From positions 1,488,001 to 1,552,000 of the forward strand of contig NC_015321.1 in NCBI RefSeq assembly GCF_000194605.1: 64,000 bases of DNA. Reading direction: 5' to 3'. Both the position numbers and the translations under genes were made by a program. This stretch comes from Fluviicola taffensis DSM 16823 (GTDB taxonomy: Bacteria > Bacteroidota > Bacteroidia > Flavobacteriales_D > Crocinitomicaceae). The stretch's first letter is position 1; the number at the start of each line of letters is the position of its first letter. This document shows, piece after piece, positions 18,739-28,019 of the stretch. Under the pieces are notes generated by a model. That model did not search any database and had not been told where the DNA came from. It saw only the letters and a program-made list of their open reading frames with translations.

Positions 18739-19971
18739 CTAAAAAACCAGTCTATCGACATGATTTTCTCCAAAAGCGTATGGAATATATGCCAGTGAAT
18801 CAATTGGTTTAGTTAAAATGATTGGTGTTGACTTTCCAAGTGAAATCGTTCCATGTGTTTCAGATAATCCCATTGCGTATGCAGCATTGATAGTTAGCGC
18901 ATTCAATGCTTCTTCTGGAGTAAGGCGCATTTTCACACAAGCCAAGGAAAAAATTTGCTGCATATTGTCACAAGGAGTCGTTCCCGGATTGTAATCTGTA
19001 GCCAAAGCAACAGGAAGTCCTTCCTGAATAAATTTGCGGGCATTTCCATAAGGAATATTGATGAAGTGAGAACAACCTGGCAAGAATGTCGGCATACATT
19101 TACTTCCTTTCAACACTTCAATATCTTCATCATTCGATTCTTCGAGGTGATCTACAGAAAGCGCTCCCAATTCCACAGCGGCTTTTACTCCGCCCATAAT
19201 CGAAAATTGATTCACATGCACTTTTGGAATCAGTCCCACTTTTTTTCCTTCTAAAAGAATGTATTGCATTTCTTCGACGGAGAAATAATTTCGTTCGCAA
19301 AACACATCGATATAATCTGCCAATCCTTCTTTAGCAATTAAAGGAAGCATTTCATTGACAATTAAATCGATGTATGCTTGGTGATTTTCTTTGAATTCCT
19401 TCGGGAAAGCATGGGCACCCAAGAAAGTAGCTTTGATTGCAATCCCCGATTCTTGTTTTAAGCGTTTGATTACACGGAGGATTTTCAATTCAGCTTCAAC
19501 AGAAAGTCCGTAACCAGACTTAATCTCCACAGCACCTGTTCCATTGGCTTTCATATTGTTTACACGCTTCATGGCTTCCTGAAACAACTCTTCTTCTGAA
19601 AGCTCACCCAATCTGCGAGCAGAATTGAGAATTCCACCACCTTTCAAGGCAATTTCTTCGTAAGTCAGCCCATTGATTCGATCCACAAATTCTTCTTCAC
19701 GTGTTCGAGCAAAAACGGTGTGCGTATGCGGATCACAAAAAGCAGGTAATACACTTTGGCCTTCAGCATCAATCACTTCTACTCCTCGCCAATCAGTAAT
19801 TCCTTCCCAATCTTCCATGGAACCATAAGCCATGATTACTCCATCTTCCAATGCCAAAAACGCATTTTTAATGGTTGGAACATGCTTCATTGCTTCACCA
19901 CAAATCATTTCTGGAAAGTCTTCTCCTACTTGATACAGGGTGTGGATATTTTTAATCAGAATTTTAGACAT
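18739..19971 (-). CDS. hutI: Imidazolonepropionase
   Basis: A 410-residue amidohydrolase that opens imidazolone-5-propionate to N-formimino-L-glutamate, the third step of histidine breakdown. It shows the metal ligands in DPHTHTVFARTREEEF, the substrate-binding GTGAVEIKSGYGLS, HVNQF, DHLEE and ATDYNPGT. Length is normal. The other hut genes (hutH, hutU, hutG) are not nearby, so the pathway must be dispersed. Upstream on the minus strand there is a TACCTTTG box (19992-19999) resembling a Bacteroidetes -7 element. Confidence 0.95.
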   Translation of the reverse strand: MSKILIKNIHTLYQVGEDFPEMICGEAMKHVPTIKNAFLALEDGVIMAYGSMEDWEGITDWRGVEVIDAEGQSVLPAFCDPHTHTVFARTREEEFVDRINGLTYEEIALKGGGILNSARRLGELSEEELFQEAMKRVNNMKANGTGAVEIKSGYGLSVEAELKILRVIKRLKQESGIAIKATFLGAHAFPKEFKENHQAYIDLIVNEMLPLIAKEGLADYIDVFCERNYFSVEEMQYILLEGKKVGLIPKVHVNQFSIMGGVKAAVELGALSVDHLEESNDEDIEVLKGSKCMPTFLPGCSHFINIPYGNARKFIQEGLPVALATDYNPGTTPCDNMQQIFSLACVKMRLTPEEALNALTINAAYAMGLSETHGTISLGKSTPIILTKPIDSLAYIPYAFGENHVDRLVF

Positions 19972-20131
19972 TACTCGTGTATTTCAGGCTTCAAAGGTAA
20001 TACAATAAACCCTTCCATCTGCGTTCATGCGCTCAAGCTACACGCAATAACGATGAATTTTCAAGCTGTTGCAAATTAGGTACATTTCCATAGATTTGTT
20101 AGTTAATACTTTTCAAAAAGTCTAATTTGCA

Positions 20132-20485
20132 TCACGTCGAAAAAGCATCTTCGATATGTTCCAATTTGGTGCGGAATTGATTGTGGACAATGGAAATAAT
20201 ATCGAAACGCGTATCATTACTAATCCCTTTGGATTGTACATAGTGATCGGCACAGATGATAATTTGCCGTTGTTTTTTCTTGGTAACGGCCATCCAAGGT
20301 TCACCAATTTCAGCTGTTTGGCGGGTTTTTACTTCTACAACAACAATTTTTTCGTCTTTCTCAGCGATGATATCTACTTCAAACTTCAAATAGCGGTAAT
20401 TTACTGTGCGAATAATATAGCCAGTTTTCAGCAAGTGTTTTTGAGCCATTTGTTCTCCAAAAATACCTAATTCTTGATCTGTCAT
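20132..20485 (-). CDS. YraN/UPF0102 family putative nuclease
   Basis: A 117-residue protein of the UPF0102 (YraN) family, with the restriction-endonuclease-like core: GEQMAQKHLLKTGY, then EVDIIAEKDEKIVVVEVKTR, which holds the D-ExK catalytic motif, and the C-terminal RFDIISI. The biological role is not firmly known; DNA repair or uptake has been proposed for relatives. The start at 20485 (MTDQELGIFGEQMA) is chosen because the family begins there; 12 upstream codons are not conserved in style. It lies downstream of the TTTGAACA octamer array. Confidence 0.85.
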   Translation of the reverse strand: MTDQELGIFGEQMAQKHLLKTGYIIRTVNYRYLKFEVDIIAEKDEKIVVVEVKTRQTAEIGEPWMAVTKKKQRQIIICADHYVQSKGISNDTRFDIISIVHNQFRTKLEHIEDAFST

Positions 20486-20532
20486 GAGCCTTTTCTTACT
20501 TAAGATAAGAAAAAAGGACATTTATTACAAGG

Positions 20533-20588
20533 AATGTTCAAATGTTCAAATGTTCAAATGTTCAAATGTTCAAATGTTCAAATGTTCA
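20533..20588 (-). repeat. Tandem octamer array, 7 perfect units
   Basis: Seven perfect head-to-tail copies of AATGTTCA (TTTGAACA on the minus strand) fill the gap between the MORN-repeat gene and yraN, both on the minus strand. The same octamer occurs in the same orientation relative to transcription at 59034-59073. Confidence 0.95.
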
Positions 20589-20621
20589 AAATAAATTTCC
20601 TTAAACACCTTTGAACCACTT

Positions 20622-22328
20622 TTACCTGGTTCTAAACTCAATACTATTTCCTCCGCTTCCTTTAATGACTTGCTGTCCTTCTTTGAATTCAAGTTCTTTA
20701 ATCACTTTCCCTCTTTTATCGAATAGTTTCATTTTTCCATCCTTCAAACCATCTTTATAGTCAGTTTCAGAAATCACATTTCCTCTGCGGTCCATTTCGG
20801 TGCTTTTACCGTCCAATTTTCCATCTTTGTATGTGGTAGTATTACTCGGAATTTTTCCGCCTGGCCAGTAAGTGTACCAAACTCCATGTTTTTGACCATT
20901 TTTATAGCTCCCTTCCTCTGTTTTTTTGAAATCTTTTTGAGAAAATGAAACTGCAGGACCATCTTTAATACTTTCCTTCACATCGAAATCTTTCAAAGGG
21001 CCATATTCAATTTTGGATTTTTTGGTAATTACTTTGTAGTTGAATAAATCTTTTGGTTTTCCATTTTCAAAGTAATTAATCCATTCACCCGTTTTTTCAC
21101 CCTCTTTGTAATTTCCAGTTACATTCAACTTTCCAGTAGGATAGTAAGAAATCCATTTACCTTGAAGTTTTCCTTTCTTGAAGGAAGCAACGTTTTTTTC
21201 TATACCATCTTCCCAATAGTTTGTCCAAAGGCCTTCTTCCTTTCCAATTTCATAAACTCCCGACATTAAAAGGATTCCGTTTTCATACCAAGTTTCCCAT
21301 CTGCCGTTCTTTTCATCGTTTGCGAAGTCTCCCTTTTTGAACTTACTTCCGTTTTTATAAAAGTATTCCCAAGTTCCAGTTCGCTTATCATGGTCGAATT
21401 TCCCTGTATTTCTTAGTTCTCCAGTTTCATACCAAAAACTCCACTTTCCGTCTTGTTGGCCTTTGTCAAAATAACCTTCCTGATCTTTGGTTCCTTTTTT
21501 GGTGTACCAAGTCCAAAGACCGGATTTCTCCCCATTTTTGTAACTCCCTTCTACATTTACTTGTTCATTATCATAGAAATACTTGTATTCACCGTCGAGT
21601 TTCCCATTCAGATAATTACTAATTTTCTCTCTTTTCCCCGTGTAGTAATAGAAATTCCAAGTACTATCTTTTTCTCCGTTTTTAAAATTTCCATTGATGA
21701 GTAAGTAACCATAAATGGAAAATTCTTCAAAAGGTCCATTTTTTATACCGTTTTTGTAATTGTACCATTCTCTTTCCATTCCCGTGTCATAGAAAGTAAG
21801 GTATTCACCCGTTCCATCAAAGATTTTTTGAGTATGCAAGCTATCTGGCATCCAAAATTGACGCATGTAACGAATCGTATCAATAAATTCCTCTACTTGC
21901 TTTTTTTGACCTGTCAAATAGTAAGATTCCCAAATACCAATTTCCTTTCCGTTTTTATACGATCCTTCCACGCTCAATTTTCCGATTTCATTCCACTCTC
22001 TGAAAACACTATCTTGTTCGCCTAATTTAAAATATCCCTCCTGCTTTTTTTTACCATTTGCATAGTTTGAAAGCACTCTTCCATGCAATTTTCCACGGTA
22101 ATAGTTTCGTTCTTCCACTTGAACGCCAAAACGATCGTAATACAACCATTTACCGTGTTTGTCTGTCGATTCACCTAATAAGTCCTTGTAATAGGAACCA
22201 GTAGACTCTAGCTTAGTTCTCTCAAAATCATAAAAATTTCTGAGTTTCGGAGTCAGGTTTTCTTTTTGAACAACCTGAGCAGTTAAAGAGAAGGAAAGAA
22301 AAGAAAAGAGGATACAAACAAATTTCAT
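20622..22328 (-). CDS. Exported MORN/YwqK-repeat protein
   Basis: A 568-residue protein with a signal peptide (ending SLTAQ), then more than 15 repeats of about 23 residues of the form G-x-W-x-x-Y-x-x-x-G-x-x-x-x-x-G-x-Y-K-N-G-E-x-x-G. These are MORN-type repeats, like those of proteins often labelled YwqK-family antitoxin, although no toxin gene is adjacent and the label carries no functional weight. The repeats form an extended beta-hairpin sheet and usually serve in binding. The start at 22328 is chosen because the signal peptide begins there. Function unknown; envelope location inferred. Confidence 0.8.
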   Translation of the reverse strand: MKFVCILFSFLSFSLTAQVVQKENLTPKLRNFYDFERTKLESTGSYYKDLLGESTDKHGKWLYYDRFGVQVEERNYYRGKLHGRVLSNYANGKKKQEGYFKLGEQDSVFREWNEIGKLSVEGSYKNGKEIGIWESYYLTGQKKQVEEFIDTIRYMRQFWMPDSLHTQKIFDGTGEYLTFYDTGMEREWYNYKNGIKNGPFEEFSIYGYLLINGNFKNGEKDSTWNFYYYTGKREKISNYLNGKLDGEYKYFYDNEQVNVEGSYKNGEKSGLWTWYTKKGTKDQEGYFDKGQQDGKWSFWYETGELRNTGKFDHDKRTGTWEYFYKNGSKFKKGDFANDEKNGRWETWYENGILLMSGVYEIGKEEGLWTNYWEDGIEKNVASFKKGKLQGKWISYYPTGKLNVTGNYKEGEKTGEWINYFENGKPKDLFNYKVITKKSKIEYGPLKDFDVKESIKDGPAVSFSQKDFKKTEEGSYKNGQKHGVWYTYWPGGKIPSNTTTYKDGKLDGKSTEMDRRGNVISETDYKDGLKDGKMKLFDKRGKVIKELEFKEGQQVIKGSGGNSIEFRTR

Positions 22329-22386
22329 GGAATTGGAATGATAGTTTTGACTTAATAATAGAAATTTCAATGAAATGTTACAAGGA

Positions 22387-23037
22387 TTATTTAGCTAAAA
22401 ATCCTTTGATGATTAACAAGATACCCGTACCAATTATTACCAATGCAACAAATCTATTGAGACTAACAAGTACTTTTTCTGTGATGAATGGCCGAAGTTT
22501 CTTAGCGCCAATAATTTTCAATAAATCAACAGCGAAGAAGGTAAGAATGATTACTAAAATATACCAATAAGTACTCTCATTGATTGCATTAGAGGCGCTT
22601 TTTTTACCGTCAGCACCTAGCGCAATAACCGTAATCCAATAGAAAATAACACCTGGATTGGCAAAATTGAGTAAGAATCCCTTCAACCCAAGTAAAATGA
22701 AATCTTTGGTTTGACTGTTTACTTGTTTTTCCGCTTCCCCTTTGTTTTCCTTAGGTTTTTTCAAAAAACTAACTAGTCCAAAACCAATTAACACAATTCC
22801 TCCAACAATTTGAATAATATGGGCATATTCTCCAGAGGTTATTTTACTGACTTCTGAATAAAAGATTAGTGCTATAATGATATAAATGAGATCAGAAAGC
22901 AAAACCCCTAAATCAAAAGCAATTGCTGCGCGAACACCTTTGCGAATACTTGTTTCTAAAAGAAGGAAAAATACAGGTCCAATCATTATACTAAGTATAA
23001 ATCCGGTAACAATTCCTTTTAAAAGTATATCAAGCAA
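22387..23037 (-). CDS. LysE family translocator (amino-acid exporter)
   Basis: A 216-residue inner-membrane protein with six predicted helices, including the conserved first helix and loop (GIVTGFILSIMIGPVFFLLL followed by ETSIRKGVRAA) and a second half with NFANPGVIFYW. LysE/RhtB proteins export amino acids or related small molecules; the substrate here is unknown. The start is taken as TTG at 23037. The open frame runs 49 codons further upstream to an ATG, but that part is not membrane-like, and a TATATTTG -7 box lies inside it, so it would not be transcribed from that promoter. Confidence 0.75.
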   Translation of the reverse strand: MLDILLKGIVTGFILSIMIGPVFFLLLETSIRKGVRAAIAFDLGVLLSDLIYIIIALIFYSEVSKITSGEYAHIIQIVGGIVLIGFGLVSFLKKPKENKGEAEKQVNSQTKDFILLGLKGFLLNFANPGVIFYWITVIALGADGKKSASNAINESTYWYILVIILTFFAVDLLKIIGAKKLRPFITEKVLVSLNRFVALVIIGTGILLIIKGFLAK

Positions 23038-23059
23038 AAGATTGGTTTTTCGATTTATA

Positions 23060-23067
23060 CAAATATA
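23060..23067 (-). promoter_or_regulatory. Putative -7 box for the LysE gene
   Basis: TATATTTG on the minus strand matches the Bacteroidetes -7 consensus TAnnTTTG. It lies 22 bp upstream of the TTG start proposed for the LysE gene. No clear -33 TTTG was found. Confidence 0.45.
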
Positions 23068-23192
23068 ATCATTCGTTTTTCTTGGAGGATGATAATCTAA
23101 AAGAAAGCATCTGCTTAAAAGTGGATTGCTTAAAAAATGAGATTTTTTGTAAAAAAACAGCACTGATGTTATTTTTCCTGCCAATAAGTCAT

Positions 23193-23200
23193 TACATTTG
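23193..23200 (+). promoter_or_regulatory. Putative -7 box for the 23253 gene
   Basis: TACATTTG matches TAnnTTTG and sits 52 bp before the ATG at 23253. The promoter faces away from the LysE promoter. Confidence 0.5.
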
Positions 23201-23252
23201 CACGTCTTGAAAGCTGTTTAGAAACAGTTACAACATTGAAAATAAGAGGAGT

Positions 23253-23612
23253 ATGAGAACGGCCATTGCCAACAAAAAATTAGAAACAATTATTTCCCAA
23301 GTGGAAAAAGAAGGAATTGCTTATAAAGCTCTTGTTGATGATTTGAAAGAATTGCGTGAACAAGCGTTGAAAGAGCAAGATCCATTGGTGGTAAAAGTTT
23401 TGCGTTTATCATACGAGTTCTTGCTAGATAGAAACGGGTTTGATGTTCAGGCACAGTACGAAGAAGATGAAGAGGGCAATGAGTATCCGTTGGAGATTGA
23501 AGGTCAAGAAAACTTTTTGTACTTGATGAATTTGTTGAAAAATGCGGAGCACAAAATCAACAGAGAAGAAATTAAAGATTACCGTACTGCTTTAAAATTA
23601 GAGTTGTACTAA
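23253..23612 (+). CDS. Small acidic hypothetical protein
   Basis: A 119-residue cytoplasmic protein with no signal peptide or membrane helix. It is mostly helical by composition (EKEGIAYKALVDDLKELREQ) with a central acidic run (YEEDEEGNEYPLE) and a helical C-terminus. No family can be named. The leader contains a rare good ribosome-binding site, AAGAGGAG, 3 bp before the ATG, and a TAnnTTTG promoter box. The strong expression signals and a clean terminator afterwards suggest a real, well-expressed single-gene unit. Function unknown. Confidence 0.75.
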   Translation: MRTAIANKKLETIISQVEKEGIAYKALVDDLKELREQALKEQDPLVVKVLRLSYEFLLDRNGFDVQAQYEEDEEGNEYPLEIEGQENFLYLMNLLKNAEHKINREEIKDYRTALKLELY

Positions 23613-23631
23613 AATTATAAATAATACGTTT

Positions 23632-23668
23632 AAAGCCTCGATCCCGTGAACTCGGAATCGAGGCTTTG
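23632..23668. terminator. Terminator after the 23253 gene
   Basis: A strong stem AAAGCCTCGAT...AATCGAGGCTTT with a loop near GTGAACTC is followed by a short T-rich tail (GTCTTTT). Confidence 0.8.
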
Positions 23669-23702
23669 TCTTTTAGGAAAGGTTGAAAATTTTCAGTAAT
23701 TA

Positions 23703-24677
23703 ATGAACACGTTCGAACAGGAAACAAAACAGTTGGGCCACATTGAAGCCTTACGGGCACTTGCTGCATTAATGGTTCTTGTTTTTCATTTGCTGTCTTT
23801 TAACAGAGGTGATGAATTTTTAATTGAAAATGCATGGATTCGAGAATGTTCCAAATTTGGAGCACAGGGTGTAGAACTGTTTTACCTCATTTCAGGATTT
23901 GTCATCTTTTACTCACTAACCAATACTGATCCAAAAAAATACAACTACTTTCGATACCTTCAGAAGCGATTTTTACGTATTTCCCCTCCTTTCTGGGGCA
24001 TATTATTTCTTATTTGTTTACTCGCATTCGTTTGGAAGGGAGATTACCCCTATTCAATGAAACAGATTTTGGAAAATGCAACGCTTACAGTTGATTTGTT
24101 TCATCATTCAAACTGGATGAATCCCATTTTTATAACATTGAAAGTGGAATTTTTATTTTATGGTATTATTGGATTTTTAATCCTAATTATGCGAAAGAAT
24201 AAGTGGGTTTATACTTTTGTTTTAAGTCTTTCACTTTGTTCTGTTTTCTTTTTTCATCAGATTGATATCATTCACAATATTCCATTTTTTGTAGCAGGAA
24301 TTGCCTGTTCTGAAATTTACAAATCAAAGAACTTATTGATTAATTATCTGCTAATCATCAGTGTTTTGGTTCTATTAGGAAGTATTTTCTCACTGGAAGA
24401 TTTTGTGATTGTCTGTATTGGCATTGTGCTCATCCTTTGGATAAAGCTTAAAGGTTTTTGGATAGAATGGCTTGGCAAATTTTCATACTCTCTTTATTTA
24501 ACACATGGTTTTTCAGGAGGTTTATTTCTCTTCATCTTCAAAAATGAAAACTACTTGAATTTGCCTAGTTGGTTATCGATTGTATTAGCAGTTGTAGTAG
24601 CTATTGCATTTGCATATTGCTATTACCAAATCATCGAAAAGAAGGCAATTCGTTGGTCGAAGAAGATTCATTATTAA
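23703..24677 (+). CDS. Acyltransferase 3 family membrane protein (OafA/YrhL-like)
   Basis: A 324-residue inner-membrane protein with about ten helices. The start LGHIEALRALAALMVLVFHLLSF contains the family R and H (the catalytic-type His in VFH), and LQKRFLRISPPFWG is the second signature. These proteins move acetyl or other acyl groups onto cell-surface sugars such as O-antigen, capsule or peptidoglycan. It is convergent with a glycosyltransferase gene, so a link to surface glycan synthesis is reasonable but not proven. Confidence 0.88.
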   Translation: MNTFEQETKQLGHIEALRALAALMVLVFHLLSFNRGDEFLIENAWIRECSKFGAQGVELFYLISGFVIFYSLTNTDPKKYNYFRYLQKRFLRISPPFWGILFLICLLAFVWKGDYPYSMKQILENATLTVDLFHHSNWMNPIFITLKVEFLFYGIIGFLILIMRKNKWVYTFVLSLSLCSVFFFHQIDIIHNIPFFVAGIACSEIYKSKNLLINYLLIISVLVLLGSIFSLEDFVIVCIGIVLILWIKLKGFWIEWLGKFSYSLYLTHGFSGGLFLFIFKNENYLNLPSWLSIVLAVVVAIAFAYCYYQIIEKKAIRWSKKIHY

Positions 24678-24691
24678 GCTATCCAAAAGAG

Positions 24692-25414
24692 TTAATCCAT
24701 AAACCGATACTTGATAATACAGTAAATAGCTCTAAAGCCGTCTTTCCAACCTATTTTCTTTCCTTCTTCGTACGTTCTTCCGTAGTAAGAAATACCTACT
24801 TCATAAATACGAAGTCCCTTTCTTTTTCCTAGTTTGGCTGTAATTTCGGGTTCGATCCCAAAACGATTTTCTTTGATTTTAAGTTCTTTGGCAATAGATG
24901 ATCGAATCAATTTATAACATGTTTCCATGTCGGTTAAATTCAGGTTGGTCATCATGTTTGAAAGTCCAGTTAAGAATTTATTTCCTTTTGAATGCCAATA
25001 AAATAGAATTCGGTGAGGCTGATGCCCCATGAAACGAGAACCATAAACAACATCCGCATTATCCATGTAAACAGGCTTCAACATCAGATTATATTCCTCT
25101 GGATCGTACTCCAAATCTGCATCTTGAATAAGAATGTATTCACCTGTAGATTCTTGTATTGCGCGATTAATTGCGGCTCCTTTTCCTTGATTATGGGATT
25201 GTGAAAACAACCGAATATCCATTTTTGGATTGGCTATTATATAGCCTTCGATGCGAGAAACAGTATCATCTGTAGAGCAATCATTTACAATGATAATCTC
25301 TTTTTCTACCTCGTTTTCAAGCTCAACTTTTTGAATCTTATCTAGAATTAAATGAATGGTTGGCCCTTCATTATAAGCTGGAATTAGAATAGAAAGTTTT
25401 TGTATCATATACAA
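24692..25414 (-). CDS. Family 2 glycosyltransferase (DPM1/DPG synthase-like)
   Basis: A 240-residue GT-A fold transferase: LSILIPAYNEGPTIHLILDKI at the start, IIIVNDCSTDDT for the nucleotide site, HNQGKGAAINRAI, and the metal-binding IQDADLEYDP. It resembles polyprenyl-phosphate mannosyl/glucosyl transferases, which attach one sugar to a lipid carrier for use by GT-C enzymes. There is no C-terminal membrane pair, so it is likely peripheral. A start two codons later (MIQKLS) is possible. The GT-C-like membrane protein two genes upstream could use its product (inference). Confidence 0.85.
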   Translation of the reverse strand: MYMIQKLSILIPAYNEGPTIHLILDKIQKVELENEVEKEIIIVNDCSTDDTVSRIEGYIIANPKMDIRLFSQSHNQGKGAAINRAIQESTGEYILIQDADLEYDPEEYNLMLKPVYMDNADVVYGSRFMGHQPHRILFYWHSKGNKFLTGLSNMMTNLNLTDMETCYKLIRSSIAKELKIKENRFGIEPEITAKLGKRKGLRIYEVGISYYGRTYEEGKKIGWKDGFRAIYCIIKYRFMD

Positions 25415-25439
25415 TAATAACGAATGAACTGAAATAATA

Positions 25440-26096
25440 TTAGATACTCATTTCAGGAACAAAATCTGGAACAACTAAATCTCCTTCTGTTTTTGAAATG
25501 ATTTCCTCTACACTCACTCCTGGTGCACGTTCGATCAAATGAAATTTGTTATCCTTAATTTCTAGAACAGCTAATTCAGTAACTACTTTTTTCACACATC
25601 CAACTCCTGTTAAAGGAAGAGTACATGTTTTCAAAATTTTTGACTCTCCTGCCTTATTGGAGTGCATCATGGCAACGATAATGTTTTCTGCAGAAGCAAC
25701 TAGATCCATTGCCCCACCCATTCCTTTCACCATTTTACCTGGAATTTTCCAGTTGGCAATATCCCCATTTTGAGACACTTCCATTGCTCCCAAAACAGTT
25801 AATTGAACATGTTGTCCTCTGATCATTGCAAATGACATCGCAGAATCAAAAAATGCTGCTCCATTGCGAGCGGTGATTGTTTGTTTTCCGGCATTGATTA
25901 GATCTGGATCTTCTTCTCCTTCAAAAGGAAAAGGACCCATGCCTAAGATTCCATTTTCAGATTGAAATTCAACCTCAATTCCTTCTGGAATATAATTTGC
26001 CACAAGCGTTGGAATACCAATTCCTAAATTCACATACCAACCGTCTCTTAATTCTTGTGCAATTCGTTTTGCAATTCCGATTTTATCTAGTGCCAT
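25440..26096 (-). CDS. scoB: 3-oxoacid CoA-transferase subunit B
   Basis: A 218-residue beta subunit of a succinyl-CoA:3-ketoacid (acetoacetate) CoA-transferase. Visible are GWYVNLGIGIPTLV, the catalytic Glu in FQSENGILGMGP, DSAMSFAMIRGQHVQLTVLGAMEV and the C-terminal TGVGCVKKVVTELAV. It works with subunit A, encoded at 28020 on the same strand, to move CoA between succinate and acetoacetate. A membrane-protein gene lies between the two subunit genes, with a terminator after scoA, so scoB is probably cotranscribed with that gene, 7 bp upstream. Confidence 0.95.
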   Translation of the reverse strand: MALDKIGIAKRIAQELRDGWYVNLGIGIPTLVANYIPEGIEVEFQSENGILGMGPFPFEGEEDPDLINAGKQTITARNGAAFFDSAMSFAMIRGQHVQLTVLGAMEVSQNGDIANWKIPGKMVKGMGGAMDLVASAENIIVAMMHSNKAGESKILKTCTLPLTGVGCVKKVVTELAVLEIKDNKFHLIERAPGVSVEEIISKTEGDLVVPDFVPEMSI

Positions 26097-26103
26097 ATAT
26101 GCC

Positions 26104-27897
26104 TTATTTTAATTCAATAATTTCAATGGATGGATTCGTAAGCTTGAAATGCTTTCTTTCCGGATTCCAAATATATATAATCAATTGGGATTCTTCGTTC
26201 TTAAAATTCCTAGCAGCATACGGATAATTCAATTTAAATTGTTGAACATTCTCCCCAACATACCAACGAATATTTTGATAATCATACCTTAAATTTTGTT
26301 CTGTAGAATCATTGGTAGCAACTACCATATTGAAATCATTCAATTCCTTATCGGTTTTCAAATGACCTTTCAAATTAATTTGAATCTGTTTATTTCTCCA
26401 TTCTGGACGTATTGGTCCGCCATAGAATGAAATGTATTCATCATCCGATTCCCTCGTTTTTCCAATTGAATCAAACAATTGAACTTGTTGAAAGGGCTTT
26501 TTTCTTCTTAGAGCAATGTAAGTACTAGCAGGATCTTCTGCTACAACATCATACATGCTGATATCGTCTTTTGAAAATAAATAAGTGGTTTTGGTCAAAA
26601 TTAAATCGCTACTCGGAAGAAAATCTTTTTGCACGGTTCCGATGTGTTTCTCAACGTGATTCGGATTTGTTCGCTCAAAAAGAGAATAAGTTAACTGCAT
26701 AATTGGATAGATGCTAACTGTTTGATTGGGCTTCAAATCTTTCATAGCAGTTGTATAGAATTCTTCACTCATTCGGTCGTCTGGTGAAAAAATAGAAGTG
26801 TTCAGATTCAATTTCACCAAGAAACTCACAGGAAATAAGACTAAAACGACTAGAAAATATTTGGAAATCTTGCTTTGAGCAAAAAGAGTCGTCAAGGCTA
26901 GTATGCTCAGAGGAACAAGATACATTGCAGCACGATCTTCTGGGTAATTTACCTTCATGATTTTTGCCAAGATGAGGATGGCTAGAATGTTCCCGCCAAT
27001 CAGCATCGATACCCAAAAAGAGGTGCTGGATAGGAATTGCACCCACGATTCTTTTTTCCATTGGATAAATAGAATAATTGCCCCAATCAGCCCAATTAAA
27101 CAATAGGCTATTCGAAGCCAATTTGCATCGTAAAATAAAATATACTTGGAAAGTGTTTTTCCAGTGACCCACCAAAGTCCATCTAAACTTCCATAATACA
27201 GAGCTCCTGCTTCTTTTAGTGCAAAACTAAATTCAATGAGGGGAAGAATGGAAAAGCAGAAAACGAGCAGTAAAAAACCATGAAAAACAAGTGCTTTTAC
27301 ACCTATTTTTTTGGCGTGAAGAAGAGTCATGAATGCGATATAACCAATGACCATTAAACTCGTGATGAGATAGGTCAGATTGGAAAGAACCGCCAAATAG
27401 AAGAAAAAGAGTACGAGAATTAAATGTCCTGTATGTTTTTCTTTTAACCACATTGATAATTGAAACAAACCAGCCATGAAGAATCCAATCCCAAGTCCAT
27501 AACCCCTCGTGTAACTGAAATAATCAAAAATCCATGGAATCGTATTCAATGCTACAAAGCATAATTCTCCCCAAAGGCCTAAATTCAGGTTACTGGTGAG
27601 TTTTCTACTGGACCAAAAGTAAAGGCAAAAGCAAAGAATCGAAGGAAAACGAAAAAGGAAAAAATGTTCTCCAAATAAACGATATGAAAAATTTCCCAGC
27701 CAACTGTTCAATAAGTGATTATTAGCATCCATCAATGAACGACCGCCTTTAATTTCTCCCGTTTCTATGTAATGAAAATAGGTAGCTACTTCATCATGAA
27801 TAGGTTCTACAAACCATGCTCTCAATATGGCATAAATCAAAAGAGCTAAGAAAAATGCCCAAGTAGCTATTTTAGAAGAGGTATTTGTTTGATTCAA
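26104..27897 (-). CDS. Large multi-spanning membrane protein, GT-C glycosyltransferase-like
   Basis: A 597-residue inner-membrane protein with about 10-11 helices in the first 400 residues and a soluble C-terminal domain of about 190 residues. The first periplasmic loop has HDEVATYFHYIETGEI and DANNHLLNSWL, in the position where GT-C transferases (ArnT/PMT-like) keep their acidic catalytic residues and metal ligands. It could move a sugar from a lipid carrier to protein or lipid, but the family is not certain from sequence alone. It sits between scoA and scoB, with 122 bp and a terminator before it and 7 bp after it. Confidence 0.7.
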   Translation of the reverse strand: MNQTNTSSKIATWAFFLALLIYAILRAWFVEPIHDEVATYFHYIETGEIKGGRSLMDANNHLLNSWLGNFSYRLFGEHFFLFRFPSILCFCLYFWSSRKLTSNLNLGLWGELCFVALNTIPWIFDYFSYTRGYGLGIGFFMAGLFQLSMWLKEKHTGHLILVLFFFYLAVLSNLTYLITSLMVIGYIAFMTLLHAKKIGVKALVFHGFLLLVFCFSILPLIEFSFALKEAGALYYGSLDGLWWVTGKTLSKYILFYDANWLRIAYCLIGLIGAIILFIQWKKESWVQFLSSTSFWVSMLIGGNILAILILAKIMKVNYPEDRAAMYLVPLSILALTTLFAQSKISKYFLVVLVLFPVSFLVKLNLNTSIFSPDDRMSEEFYTTAMKDLKPNQTVSIYPIMQLTYSLFERTNPNHVEKHIGTVQKDFLPSSDLILTKTTYLFSKDDISMYDVVAEDPASTYIALRRKKPFQQVQLFDSIGKTRESDDEYISFYGGPIRPEWRNKQIQINLKGHLKTDKELNDFNMVVATNDSTEQNLRYDYQNIRWYVGENVQQFKLNYPYAARNFKNEESQLIIYIWNPERKHFKLTNPSIEIIELK

Positions 27898-27974
27898 AAC
27901 GCTTTAATTAGGGATGAATTACTAAATTATCTAAAGTTTTCGGTTCCTTCAATTTTTTCAAAACAGTTCAAAAA

Positions 27975-28000
27975 GAAAAAGTGGCCAATGAGCCACTTAT
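27975..28000 (-). terminator. Terminator after scoA
   Basis: On the minus strand a 7-bp stem AAGTGGC tcattg GCCACTT is followed by TTTCTTTTT. It lies just past the scoA stop and separates scoA from the membrane-protein/scoB pair. Confidence 0.65.
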
Positions 28001-28019
28001 TTTCTAATTACACGATTAT

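Noticed and set aside
18739-19971. A hut (histidine degradation) operon
   Set aside because: Only hutI is present; neighbours are unrelated.
20533-20588. Telomere-like or origin iteron array
   Set aside because: The octamer is too short and is found between ordinary co-directional genes at two places; no replication gene is near.
20622-22328. Antitoxin label for the MORN/YwqK-repeat protein
   Set aside because: Only the repeat type is shared with so-called YwqK antitoxins; no toxin gene is adjacent and the protein is exported.
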